64,000 bases of DNA from Paenibacillus sp. FSL R7-0273 (GCF_000758625.1 NZ_CP009283.1:1933501-1997500); one strand, 5' to 3'. Shown: positions 26,363 through 34,911, numbered from the stretch's first letter. Numbers and translations are program-made. Notes: a model not told the origin generated them from the sequence alone.

Positions 26363-27184
26363 ATGACGGCGGTAATTAAGGAACAGAAGAGCTTCATGGC
26401 AGAACATCGTCCCTTACAGAAATCCAAAGAGCGTGAAGTGATGCTCTCGTTATCAGACTGCTCCCTGTCCTTTGGAGAGGTGCAGGTGCTTAACCGGGTG
26501 AATCTGGATGTATACCGGAATGAATTCATTTCCATACTCGGGCCGAGCGGCTGCGGAAAATCGACCATGCTGAGGCTGATGCTTCAGCTGCTGGGTCCCG
26601 ACAAGGGAGGGCAGGTCACCTATGCTTCCTCTGACTTGTCGCTGGGCATGGTCTTTCAGAAGCCGGTGCTTATGCCTTGGCTTACGGCACTCCAGAATGT
26701 CACGCTTCCGCTCGAGCTCGGCAACAAGAAAAAGTTCACGAAGCAGGAAGCGCGGGAGAAGGCGGAAGGCGCACTGCGCCTGGTAGGCCTGCAGGATTTC
26801 ATGAATCATTTTCCGCATCAGCTGAGCGGCGGCATGCAGCAGCGGGCGGCGATCGCCAGGGCGCTGGCAGCTGATCCGGCGGTGCTTTTAATGGATGAGC
26901 CCTTTGGTGCCCTGGATGAATTAACCCGCGAAAAGCTGAACTTCGAGCTGCTCCGTCTATGGGAGAGCCCCGAAACCAGCCTTAGCAGCATCGTTATGGT
27001 TACACACTCGATTCAGGAGTCGGTGCTGCTGTCTGACCGGGTAGTGATGATGTCGCCCCGGCCCGCTGGAGTTACGGATATTATCCCGGTTCCGCTGCCC
27101 TCGCCGCGGGAGGCCGGGATGGAAGAGCTGCCGGAGTTCCACTATACGGTCAAGGAACTGAGAAAGAGGGTGAAGCATTTATGA
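26363..27184 (+). CDS. ABC transporter ATP-binding protein of the cyanurate operon
   Basis: ATPase subunit of 273 residues from the nitrate/sulfonate/pyrimidine importer class. Seen: Walker A GPSGCGKST, Q-loop GMVFQKPVLMPWL, signature LSGGMQQRAAIAR, Walker B VLLMDEPFGALDE and H-loop VTHSIQESVLL. It starts 11 bp after the binding-protein stop with AGGAGGCGGTCTT, and its end overlaps the permease start (ATGA). An N-terminal tail of about 28 residues precedes the ATPase fold. Confidence 0.92.
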   Translation: MTAVIKEQKSFMAEHRPLQKSKEREVMLSLSDCSLSFGEVQVLNRVNLDVYRNEFISILGPSGCGKSTMLRLMLQLLGPDKGGQVTYASSDLSLGMVFQKPVLMPWLTALQNVTLPLELGNKKKFTKQEAREKAEGALRLVGLQDFMNHFPHQLSGGMQQRAAIARALAADPAVLLMDEPFGALDELTREKLNFELLRLWESPETSLSSIVMVTHSIQESVLLSDRVVMMSPRPAGVTDIIPVPLPSPREAGMEELPEFHYTVKELRKRVKHL

Positions 27185-27933
27185 CAGCTAAGCTTAAAGA
27201 CAGCCTGTATCCGCTCGGATTCGGCCTGGGGTTTCTCGTGCTCTGGGAACTGGCCGTCCGCCTCTTTTCCATTCCAGTATATTTGCTGCCGGCTCCCACA
27301 GCGGTCTTATCAGCGGTGGAAGCTTCATTAGGCTCACATATGCTTGTTACCCTGATGGAATCCCTGGCCGGATTTATGCTGGCCAACATTCTGGGATTTG
27401 TTACAGCCGTTATTTTCGTACATTCCAAACCGATTGAGAAGGGCGCTTTTCCGCTGGCAATTGCCCTTAAGACGACACCGCTTGTGGCTTTGGCCCCTCT
27501 GCTGGTGGTGTGGCTGGGTACCGGATATTCCTCCAAGGTAGTGGCGTCCACGCTGATCTGCTTTTTCCCGATACTGGTGAACAGTGTCAAAGGGCTTAAG
27601 GCGATTGAATATGAAGCCTGGGAGCTGTTTTCTACTTATAAAGGGACGAAGTGGGAAATTTTCTGGAAGCTGCGCCTGCCGACAAGTCTGCCGTATATTT
27701 TCTCCGCGCTTAAAATCTCAACCTCCCTGGCGATTGTCGGAGCTATTGTCGGCGAATTCGTCGGTGCGAATAAAGGGCTTGGATACGTTGTTCTGGTCTC
27801 TTCCTATCATATGGATACTCCGGTAATGTTCTCGGCGATTATCGCTTCGGCGGCTTGCGGGCTGCTGCTGTTCTGGTGTGTCGGACTGCTGGAGAAGAAA
27901 GTCATCTTTTGGACAAGGAGCGATGATCTGTGA
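27181..27933 (+). CDS. ABC transporter permease of the cyanurate operon
   Basis: Membrane permease of 250 residues, about six helices, same class as TauC/SsuC. The ATPase-docking loop is YEAWELFSTYKGTKWEIFWKLRLP written without a typical EAA glycine; GAIVGEFVGANKGLGYVVLV marks the C-terminal half. The start overlaps the ATPase stop by four bases, and the end overlaps the start of the AtzD-like gene, so these subunits and the enzyme are translationally coupled. Confidence 0.91.
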   Translation: MTAKLKDSLYPLGFGLGFLVLWELAVRLFSIPVYLLPAPTAVLSAVEASLGSHMLVTLMESLAGFMLANILGFVTAVIFVHSKPIEKGAFPLAIALKTTPLVALAPLLVVWLGTGYSSKVVASTLICFFPILVNSVKGLKAIEYEAWELFSTYKGTKWEIFWKLRLPTSLPYIFSALKISTSLAIVGAIVGEFVGANKGLGYVVLVSSYHMDTPVMFSAIIASAACGLLLFWCVGLLEKKVIFWTRSDDL

Positions 27934-29003
27934 TGAGATGCTCAGTTATAAAAGTGCCTGCCGGTGCTCCGCATGATACGTCAGGTCTTAAGGCCTCTAT
28001 AGAGGCCGGGGTTATTGACCCTGCACATGTAGTTGCCGTGCTGGGCAAGAGCGAGGGCAACGGCTGTGTCAACGATTTTACCCGGGGATACGCGGTGATG
28101 GCCCTGAAGCAGTTTTTCGCTCCCTATTCCGCAGACAGCCGGCCGGCTGTGTCCTATATCATGTCAGGGGGCACGGAAGGCATACTGAGTCCGCATTTCA
28201 CCGTAATGAGCCGCAGCGGTTCGCCGGAGACGGCAGAGGCCGGGCTTGGGCTGAAATCACTCGCGATTGGTGTCTCCAGAACGAGGGATTTCCTGCCGGA
28301 GGAGCTGGGGCGCCTGAGCCAGGTGGATGCAGTGGCTGAAGCGGTGTCCCGTGCGCTCCGCGATGCCGGTATTGCGTCTGCGGAGGATGTGCATTTTGTA
28401 CAGATTAAATGCCCGCTTCTGACTGCAGAGCAAATGCATGAAGCCCATAGCAGAAAGGCTGAGCTTGTGACTGAGGATACCTATAAGTCGATGGGGTATT
28501 CCAGAGGCGCTTCCGCCCTCGGCGTTGCTGTGGCGCTTGGAGAAATCAGCCGGGAGGGGCTCCGGGATGAGGAAATCTGCATGAACTGGGAGCTGTACAG
28601 CGCGGTTGCTTCGACGTCTGCCGGGAGTGAGCTTTCCTGCTGTGAGATCATTGTATTCGGTAATTCTTCCGCAGCGGAGGGTCCTTATTATATTGACCAT
28701 GATGTTATGAAGGACTCCATTGACGGAGCGGCGCTGCAGCGCATGATCGACCGGCATGCCGGAGATGAGCTGATTCAGGTGCTGGCCAAGGCGGAGGCTG
28801 ACCCTTCCGGCTATGTGCGGGAACGGCGTCATACGATGCTGGATGATTCAGATATCAACCATACCCGGCATGCCCGTGCTGTTGTCGGCGGTGTTCTGGC
28901 TTATGTATGCGGAGATCCGATGATCTATGTATCCGGCGGCGGGGAGCATCAGGGTCCGGCAGGCGGAGGGCCGGTAGCGGCCGTATTCCGCAGAAATCAA
29001 TAA
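27930..29003 (+). CDS. atzD: Cyanuric acid amidohydrolase (ring-opening, AtzD/TrzD family)
   Basis: Ring-opening amidohydrolase of 357 residues; AtzD family enzymes cleave cyanuric acid to carboxybiuret, which loses CO2 to give biuret. The three-repeat fold is visible through its Ser/Lys signatures: GKSEGNGCVNDFTRG, then SGGTEG (S79), STSAGSELSCCE in the second repeat, and SGGGEHQGP near the C-terminus, with RERRHTMLDDSDINHTRHA before it. Length fits the family (about 360). The start is GTG at 27930 or ATG at 27933, overlapping the permease stop, with AAGGAG upstream. Barbiturase is the only close relative; the biuret and allophanate hydrolases in this operon argue for cyanuric acid. Confidence 0.92.
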   Translation: MMRCSVIKVPAGAPHDTSGLKASIEAGVIDPAHVVAVLGKSEGNGCVNDFTRGYAVMALKQFFAPYSADSRPAVSYIMSGGTEGILSPHFTVMSRSGSPETAEAGLGLKSLAIGVSRTRDFLPEELGRLSQVDAVAEAVSRALRDAGIASAEDVHFVQIKCPLLTAEQMHEAHSRKAELVTEDTYKSMGYSRGASALGVAVALGEISREGLRDEEICMNWELYSAVASTSAGSELSCCEIIVFGNSSAAEGPYYIDHDVMKDSIDGAALQRMIDRHAGDELIQVLAKAEADPSGYVRERRHTMLDDSDINHTRHARAVVGGVLAYVCGDPMIYVSGGGEHQGPAGGGPVAAVFRRNQ

Positions 29004-29027
29004 TTTAATCTTATGGAGGAATGACAT

Positions 29028-29459
29028 ATGCTTACACAGGAAACCGAGGTTCTGACGGCAGAAGAAATGACATGGGAGCTGATGCCTAACCATATCGAGC
29101 TGTATCACCGGGAGATTGTCTCTGCGGCGCAGGCGGATAAGCTGGGGATACGGATGAGCTCTATTTTATGGGAAAAGCTCGGTGTTGGCGGGCAGGTGGT
29201 TCCCCACTATCACGACGTGGTGGAGATTATTCATATTACCGTAGGCGAGGTTAAGCTGCTGAGCGGCGGCGAGTGGACCAGCTACCGGGCCGGAGATACC
29301 TTTCATGTGCCGGCAGGCGTTGTCCATTCGGTAGCCAATGCCGGGGATTCACCTTCCGAGCAGATCAGTATTTTTCTGCCGGCAGAAGATCAGGTAGCTC
29401 CAAACTCCTTTTTCGGCACGACCATTATTGAAGATATCTATTCCTCAAAGCTAAAGTAA
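29028..29459 (+). CDS. Small cupin protein of the cyanurate operon
   Basis: Single-domain cupin of 143 residues, cytoplasmic. Metal-binding motif 1 is seen as VVPHYHDVVEIIHITVGEV (two histidines, a glutamate), motif 2 as GDTFHVPAGVVHSVANAG (histidines). ATGGAGGAATGACAT supplies a strong ribosome site 24 bp after the AtzD-like stop. Cupins of this size can be enzymes, isomerases or metabolite sensors. No known cyanurate pathway step needs a cupin, so the role is open: candidates are processing of carboxybiuret or a related compound, or ligand sensing. Confidence 0.85.
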   Translation: MLTQETEVLTAEEMTWELMPNHIELYHREIVSAAQADKLGIRMSSILWEKLGVGGQVVPHYHDVVEIIHITVGEVKLLSGGEWTSYRAGDTFHVPAGVVHSVANAGDSPSEQISIFLPAEDQVAPNSFFGTTIIEDIYSSKLK

Positions 29460-29474
29460 AGGCGGCGGAGCCCC

Positions 29475-31109
29475 ATGGCGAACAATGTAATCACAGGTCT
29501 GACCTGCAGCGACATCCTGTTGATTCCCGATCTTAAGGAGGCAGTAGTGCTTGCCGGAGCGGGCGGCTTGCACCGTTACATAAATCGCGTAAATGTAATG
29601 GAGGTTCCTGATGTCATAGATTGGGTCCGGCCGGGGGAATTCCTGATTACCAGCGGCTTCCCCTTCCGTGACCAGCCGGATTTGATCTCAGACATGATTC
29701 CGCAGCTGAACAAGAAGGGTGTCTCCGCCCTTGGGATCAAAACCAAACGTTTTATTGATGAGGTTCCGGCCAGGGCGCTAGAGCTTGCCGACCAGCTGGA
29801 TTTTCCGATTTTTGAGCTGCCCTCGTCCACATCATTCTCTGATGTAGTCAGGGATATCATGGAGCGGGTGCTGGTTCAGGAGGCCAGGGAGCTCTCCCAG
29901 CTCCAGAGCCGGTTTCAGAAGCTGTCGAAGCAGCTGCTGCACGGTGACGGCATCGAGGACTTTCTGCGCTCGCTGGACGGGATGCTTCATAATCCGATTG
30001 TGCTTCTGGATGATATGGACCATCTGTTCTGCTCTCCGCAGGCTGAGGAGCTCGGATTTCACCGCCAGTCACCGGTCTGGCTTCAGCTCAGGGATGAGGC
30101 GAGTCTGGGTATCTGCTTCATTACCCTTGGGGAACGGCGGATCAGGGCTTATGTGTCTGCAGTCAATGACAAGCAGATGAACCAGTGCCTGCTTATACTG
30201 CTCGAATGGAACCAGGAGCTGACCATGGTCGATCAGCTGACTATAGACCGGGTAGGCGTTCTGGTCGGACTGGAAATGATCAATGCGAATGCCCGCAGAG
30301 AAGTTGAGCTGAAGTACGTGGACCAGTTCCTGCAGGACTGGATCAGCGGCAGAATTGTGGCTGGTGAGGATCTCAAGCTGAGAGCAGAGGCCTGCGGCTG
30401 CCCGCTGCCTGATCTGGCAATGACTGCAGCAGTGGTTGGCTGGCTGGATATGAGGCCTGAGGTGAAGCAGCTGCAGCAGGCCGTGAAGAGAATCAGAACA
30501 AGGCCGGATTTACAGCATGTGAAAATGACGATCATTGAAGGCGAGCTTGCGGTCACGATTGCTGATCAGGGGGACAGCCTACTGTCTGATACGCTGCAGC
30601 GCCTGCTAACGGAGCTTAGTGCAGTTTGTGCCAAGGATACATTTGTCTTCTGTATCGGAGACAAGGTTAGCCGTCCTGATCTGGTTCATTTCAGCTATGA
30701 GTCAGCCAAGAAGATCTATCATATCCGTGAGATTTGCGGTTTCCGTGAACCGTTCATAGATTATAGAAAGCTGGGCGTCTTCAGGCTGCTATACCATTTG
30801 CCGGAGCTTGAAGAAATTAGGGATTACCGGGACCAGTATCTGATTCCCCTGCTGGATTACGACAGCAAGCACAACGTATCCCTGCTGCAGACGCTAACCC
30901 AGTACTTCAAGAACAGCCGCAATGTGAAAAAAACCTCAGCCGCTTTGTTCACGCATTATAATACCGTGACCTACAGGATTGAACGTGCCTGTGAGTTGCT
31001 GAACCTAAACTCAGATGACGGGGACGATATGCTTGAGCTTCAATTGGCCCTTAAGCTGCATGAGATGAGGCCTTATGAGAAGCAGCGTAACCCACAGAAT
31101 AGGAGATGA
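29475..31109 (+). CDS. PucR family transcriptional regulator
   Basis: 544-residue regulator likely controlling this operon. The N-terminal purine-catabolism regulatory domain (about 10-130) has VMEVPDVIDWVRPGEFLITS; a GAF/GGDEF-like middle follows; the C-terminal helix-turn-helix (about 485-540) has LLQTLTQYFKNSRNVKKTSA and LFTHYNTVTYRIERACELL, the PucR signature. PucR proteins of Firmicutes respond to nitrogenous metabolites. It is encoded inside the operon, between the cupin and allophanate hydrolase genes, with GGCGGAG before the ATG and its stop 5 bp before the atzF start chosen here. The inducer is unknown; cyanurate or biuret is plausible. Confidence 0.92.
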   Translation: MANNVITGLTCSDILLIPDLKEAVVLAGAGGLHRYINRVNVMEVPDVIDWVRPGEFLITSGFPFRDQPDLISDMIPQLNKKGVSALGIKTKRFIDEVPARALELADQLDFPIFELPSSTSFSDVVRDIMERVLVQEARELSQLQSRFQKLSKQLLHGDGIEDFLRSLDGMLHNPIVLLDDMDHLFCSPQAEELGFHRQSPVWLQLRDEASLGICFITLGERRIRAYVSAVNDKQMNQCLLILLEWNQELTMVDQLTIDRVGVLVGLEMINANARREVELKYVDQFLQDWISGRIVAGEDLKLRAEACGCPLPDLAMTAAVVGWLDMRPEVKQLQQAVKRIRTRPDLQHVKMTIIEGELAVTIADQGDSLLSDTLQRLLTELSAVCAKDTFVFCIGDKVSRPDLVHFSYESAKKIYHIREICGFREPFIDYRKLGVFRLLYHLPELEEIRDYRDQYLIPLLDYDSKHNVSLLQTLTQYFKNSRNVKKTSAALFTHYNTVTYRIERACELLNLNSDDGDDMLELQLALKLHEMRPYEKQRNPQNRR

Positions 31110-31114
31110 ACGAT

Positions 31115-32905
31115 ATGGCTATGGCCAAATTGCCGCTCAAGCTGTCTGCGGGATGGCTGCGGGACCAATACAGAAGCGGAGCACTCACGCCGGAAGAGCT
31201 TATCCGCGAGATTATCCGGCGTTCACAGCAGGATCTGGAGCTGAACATTTGGATTGAGCCGCCGGATTACGGGCGGATACAGCCTTATCTGGAGGCAATA
31301 AGCCATATGGACATCGAGGAGTATCCGCTCTGGGGAATTCCGTTTGCGGTCAAGGATAATATAGATGTGCAGGGCTTCCCTACCACAGCTGCTTGCCCGC
31401 AATTCAGCTATATACCGGACAGACATTCCTCTGTGGTGGAGCGTTTAGTCGGTGCCGGGGCGATTCCTGTAGGCAAAAGCAACCTGGATCAATTTGCCAC
31501 CGGACTGGTCGGCACAAGAAGCCCGCATGGGGCTGTGCATAACGCGCTCAGACCGGAATATATCAGCGGCGGCTCAAGCTCCGGCTCGGCAGTTGCTGTT
31601 GCACGCGGCCAGGCAGTCTTCTCGCTGGGCACGGATACTGCCGGCTCGGGGCGTGTGCCTGCGGCACTGAATGGTCTGGTAGGATATAAGCCCAGCCTGG
31701 GAGCCTGGCCCACCTTGGGAGTAGTCCCGGCGTGCGCAAGCCTGGACTGTGTCACGGTGTTCGCGAACAGCCTGGAGGAGGCGCTGCTGGTTGACCGGCA
31801 GGTCCGTGGCCTGGATGTCTCCGATCCCTGGTCCCGCAGCATCCCCCGGCAGGCAGACCGTCGTCCTGCCAGGCTGCTGTTCCCGGCAGAGCCGCTTGGC
31901 TTCTATGGCCCTCATGAGGAGGAATACCGGCTGGCCTGGCAGGCAGCAGGCGACTCGCTGAAGAAGCTGGGTATTCCAATAGAACATGTGGATTGTACGA
32001 TGTTCTTCGAAGCGGCATCCATCCTGTACGATGGACCCTGGGTGGCAGAGCGCTGGACCGGTCTGGGAGCATTTGTTGAGAATAACCGAGCCTCCGTGCT
32101 TCCTGTAACAGAACAGATTTTATCGTCAGGGAACGGGGAACGGCATACAGCCTCAAGCTTGTTCCAGGCCATGCACCGGCTTCAGGAGTACAAGGCTAAA
32201 TCCCGCGAGCTGCTGCAGGATGCGGTGCTGGTCATGCCCACTTGTGGAGGAACCTGGACCAGAGAGCAGGTGGAGCTTAATCCGGTCGGCGCCAATTCGG
32301 ATATGGGCCGCTACACCAATCACTGCAATTTGCTTGATCTGTCTGCAGTGGCCGTCCCTGCCGGAGATGCGGCGCAGGATTTACCGTTCGGGATCACTTT
32401 CTTCGCACTGGCGGACAGCGAGCATCTGCTGGCAGGAATGGCAGGGCTTTACCTGGGGGATTCCGGGCTGAAGGATACGGAGCTAGCTGGAGCGGCTGAA
32501 ACCGTGGACACATCAACAGGGGCCGCCGTGCAGCATTATACTACGATTGCCGTCTGCGGCCTGCACATGCAGGGCTATCCGCTCGAGAAGCAGATGACCG
32601 GCTATGGCGCTTATTTCTGGCGTGAGACGAAAACGGCGCCTTGCTATGACATGATCAGACTGCAGACTGTTCCTGCCAAACCCGGGCTGATTAAGAAAGC
32701 TCAAGGGGGAGCAGCGATTCAGCTTGAGCTATGGAAGATGCCGGTTCAATCGGTCGGCGCATTTGCAGCCCTGATCCCCGCGCCGCTGGGGCTTGGGAAG
32801 GTGGAGCTTGAGGACGGAAGTGAGGTTATAGGGTTCATCTGTGAAGGCTATGCCGAGGCAGAAGCGGAAAATATAACGGCCAGCGGCGGCTGGCGTTATG
32901 CCTGA
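31115..32905 (+). CDS. atzF: Allophanate hydrolase, two-domain
   Basis: 596-residue enzyme that converts allophanate to ammonia and CO2, finishing cyanuric acid breakdown. The amidase-signature domain (about 1-440) has the Ser-cisSer-Lys triad at K80 (GIPFAVKDN), S154 (SGGSSSGSAV) and S178 (DTAGSGR); spacing of 98 from K to S matches what I recall of AtzF. The C-terminal domain (about 475-595; VCGLHMQGYPLEKQM and EVIGFICEGYAEAE) is the second AtzF module, thought to act on the carbamate product. The ATG at 31115 is preferred because AGGAG lies 9 bp upstream; the ATG at 31106 abuts it. No urea carboxylase gene is adjacent, favouring the cyanurate role. Confidence 0.92.
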   Translation: MAMAKLPLKLSAGWLRDQYRSGALTPEELIREIIRRSQQDLELNIWIEPPDYGRIQPYLEAISHMDIEEYPLWGIPFAVKDNIDVQGFPTTAACPQFSYIPDRHSSVVERLVGAGAIPVGKSNLDQFATGLVGTRSPHGAVHNALRPEYISGGSSSGSAVAVARGQAVFSLGTDTAGSGRVPAALNGLVGYKPSLGAWPTLGVVPACASLDCVTVFANSLEEALLVDRQVRGLDVSDPWSRSIPRQADRRPARLLFPAEPLGFYGPHEEEYRLAWQAAGDSLKKLGIPIEHVDCTMFFEAASILYDGPWVAERWTGLGAFVENNRASVLPVTEQILSSGNGERHTASSLFQAMHRLQEYKAKSRELLQDAVLVMPTCGGTWTREQVELNPVGANSDMGRYTNHCNLLDLSAVAVPAGDAAQDLPFGITFFALADSEHLLAGMAGLYLGDSGLKDTELAGAAETVDTSTGAAVQHYTTIAVCGLHMQGYPLEKQMTGYGAYFWRETKTAPCYDMIRLQTVPAKPGLIKKAQGGAAIQLELWKMPVQSVGAFAALIPAPLGLGKVELEDGSEVIGFICEGYAEAEAENITASGGWRYA

Positions 32906-32928
32906 TGTTAATCCGGTTACCGGCCGGA

Positions 32929-32957
32929 TTGACAACAAATTGTGAATTGGCTATACT
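32929..32957 (+). promoter_or_regulatory. Sigma-A promoter of the tyrS leader
   Basis: TTGACA (32929-32934), 17 bp, TATACT (32952-32957): a near-consensus vegetative promoter placed just before the T-box leader. Confidence 0.85.
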
Positions 32958-32964
32958 TTCTGTA

Positions 32965-33236
32965 ATCTTATAGTTTGTATACGTTGAATGAGCGCAGTAG
33001 CAGCTTAGTCCCTGTCACAGAAAGCCGGGGGGTGATGGAACCCGGTACACACGAGGGCTGCGAAATACACTCTGGAGTATCTTGGGTAATGCCAAGCGGG
33101 AGCAAGCGAACGATAACTCGCTTATGAGTGGTACGGATTGGCTGATTATAGGCTGTCCGTGCAATTTGGGTGGTAACACGGTTAATTCAATCGTCCCTGT
33201 GTCTGAATAGACAAGGGGCGATTTTTTGCGTTTACC
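32965..33236 (+). promoter_or_regulatory. T-box leader (tyrosine) with terminator
   Basis: The leader shows stem I elements (AGTAGC near 32996, GGGGGGTGATGGAACCC further on), the conserved T-box segment GGGTGGTAACACGG (33168-33181) whose TGG pairs with the uncharged tRNA acceptor end, and a terminator: ATCGTCCCT with GTCT pairs with AGAC and AGGGGCGAT, followed by six T residues (33190-33236). A TAC triplet at 33066-33068, next to GCGAAA, is a reasonable tyrosine specifier codon. Low charged tRNA-Tyr would favour the antiterminator and tyrS expression. Confidence 0.92.
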
Positions 33237-33326
33237 GGGTTGGCTGGTTCTATGCCGTACTACGGGTGATGCTCATCCTCCAACGTATCCCACTAACCAT
33301 ACTGATCACTAACAAAGGGGCTGTAC

Positions 33327-34592
33327 ATGTTGAATATTATTGATGAACTGGAATGGCGCGATGCCATTAATCAGCAGACGGATGCGGAAGGGCTGCGCGA
33401 ATTAACGAATACTAAGGCGGTTTCACTGTACTGCGGTGTAGACCCGACCGGAGACAGCATGCATATCGGGCATCTAATCCCGTTCATGGTGCTCAGACGC
33501 TTTCAGCTGGCAGGACACCGTCCGGTGATCCTGATCGGCGGCGCTACCGGAACGATCGGCGATCCGAGCGGACGCCAGAGCGAGCGCTCCCTGCAGACAC
33601 TGGAGCAGGTGCAGGAGAATGTGGATGCGCTGACTGCGCAGATGAAGAAGCTGTTTATCTCCGAGGATGATGCCAATCAGGTCCGCCTGGTCAACAACTA
33701 TGACTGGACCAAGAACATTAATGTTATTGAATTCCTGCGCGATTTCGGCAAAAACTTCAGCATCAACACCATGCTCGCCAAAGATGTTGTCTCCAGCCGT
33801 CTGGATAGCGGGATTTCGTTCACCGAGTTCTCGTACCAGATTCTGCAGTCGATCGACTACCTGCACCTGTACAAGCATGAGGATGTGCAGCTGCAGATCG
33901 GCGGCTCCGATCAATGGGGCAATATCACAAGCGGCCTGGACCTGATCCGTAAAAAAGAAGGCAACGAAGCTAAAGCATTCGGCCTCACCATCCCGCTGAT
34001 GCTTAAGGCTGACGGAACCAAGTTCGGCAAAACCGCCGGCGGCGCAGTATGGCTTGATCCGAAGAAAACAACCCCTTACGAGTTCTACCAGTTCTGGGCG
34101 AACACAGATGACCGGGATGTAATCAAATACCTCAAGTACTTCACATTCCTCAGCAAAGAGGAGATCGAAGCACTGGCTGCCAAGGTTGAATCCGAGCCGC
34201 ACAAGCGCGAAGCACAGAAGGCACTGGCGGAAGAAATGACCCGGTTCGTACACGGTGAAGAGCTGCTGGAGCAGGCCAAGCGTATTACTGCCGCACTGTT
34301 CAGCGGGGACATCCGTTCCCTGACTGCCGATGAGATTGAGGAAGGCTTCAAGGAAATGCCGACCTTTACCGCTACTAACGAAACGAAGAATATCGTGGAA
34401 TGGCTGGTTGACCTTGGCATCGAGCCGTCCAAGCGCCAGGCGCGTGAGGACATCACTAAGGGAGCCATTTCGATCAACGGCGAACGTGTCAATGAGCTGG
34501 AGGTTGATATTACCGCTGAGCACGCAATCGGCGGCAGGTTCATCATCGTCCGTAAGGGCAAGAAAAACTACAGCCTGGTAAAACTGGTTTAA
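33327..34592 (+). CDS. tyrS: Tyrosyl-tRNA synthetase
   Basis: Class I aminoacyl-tRNA synthetase, 421 residues, charging tRNA-Tyr. Rossmann catalytic domain with HIGH motif (MHIGHLIPF), tyrosine/ATP-binding GGATGTIGDPSGR, the second signature as KFGKT, and a C-terminal S4-like RNA-binding domain (about 355-421; PSKRQAREDITKGAISING). GGGG before the ATG serves as ribosome site. It is controlled by the upstream tyrosine T-box and terminated by a strong hairpin. Confidence 0.97.
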   Translation: MLNIIDELEWRDAINQQTDAEGLRELTNTKAVSLYCGVDPTGDSMHIGHLIPFMVLRRFQLAGHRPVILIGGATGTIGDPSGRQSERSLQTLEQVQENVDALTAQMKKLFISEDDANQVRLVNNYDWTKNINVIEFLRDFGKNFSINTMLAKDVVSSRLDSGISFTEFSYQILQSIDYLHLYKHEDVQLQIGGSDQWGNITSGLDLIRKKEGNEAKAFGLTIPLMLKADGTKFGKTAGGAVWLDPKKTTPYEFYQFWANTDDRDVIKYLKYFTFLSKEEIEALAAKVESEPHKREAQKALAEEMTRFVHGEELLEQAKRITAALFSGDIRSLTADEIEEGFKEMPTFTATNETKNIVEWLVDLGIEPSKRQAREDITKGAISINGERVNELEVDITAEHAIGGRFIIVRKGKKNYSLVKLV

Positions 34593-34626
34593 TCCGCAAC
34601 TGATAAGGTAGGCGGCAAAAGCACAC

Positions 34627-34676
34627 AAAAAAGGCTATCCCGGTCATTTCGCATGACCAGGGGGTAGCCTTTTTTG
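34627..34676 (+). terminator. Terminator after tyrS
   Basis: AAAAGGCTA pairs with TAGCCTTTT and the inner GGTCAT with ATGACC, closing around TTCGC; a T-run follows. Confidence 0.9.
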
Positions 34677-34722
34677 TTTTGGTCGCAAGGAAGCCCGCTC
34701 GTTTGCTCGGTTGGCGGTGCTG

Positions 34723-34911
34723 TTAGAGGGGGAAATCCCGCTAACAGCACCGCCGGCAGGCTCACCAGAGGTCATTAGAGGGAAAAATCCCACTAATAGC
34801 GCCGCCGGCAGGCTGGATAGAGGTCGTTAGAGGGAAAAATCCCACTAATAGCGCCGCTGGCATGCTCAATAGAGGCTACTAGAGGGAAAACTCGCACTCA
34901 GAGCACCTGCA
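34723..34911. repeat. 52-bp tandem repeat, three full copies and a partial
   Basis: Units start at 34723, 34775 and 34827, each exactly 52 bp and beginning TTAGAGGG; a decayed partial copy starts at 34879. Copies share AAATCCC-CTAA-AGC and GCCG-CGGCA-GCT blocks. Within each unit GGGAAAAATCCC is a short inverted repeat. Non-coding, likely a lineage intergenic repeat. The rest of the 34677-35074 spacer holds only the Fur-like box at 34943. Confidence 0.8.

Noticed and set aside
24594..32905. Oxidative pyrimidine (barbiturate) pathway instead of cyanurate.
   Set aside because: BiuH-specific sequence blocks and an allophanate hydrolase do not belong to that pathway, and no uracil-oxidising enzyme or ureidomalonase gene is present.
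31115..32905. Urea amidolyase system.
   Set aside because: No biotin-dependent urea carboxylase gene is adjacent; the neighbours are cyanurate pathway genes.
33474..34628. Long minus-strand open frame (384 codons) opposite tyrS.
   Set aside because: The plus strand encodes a clear tyrosyl-tRNA synthetase; the opposite frame lacks recognisable features.
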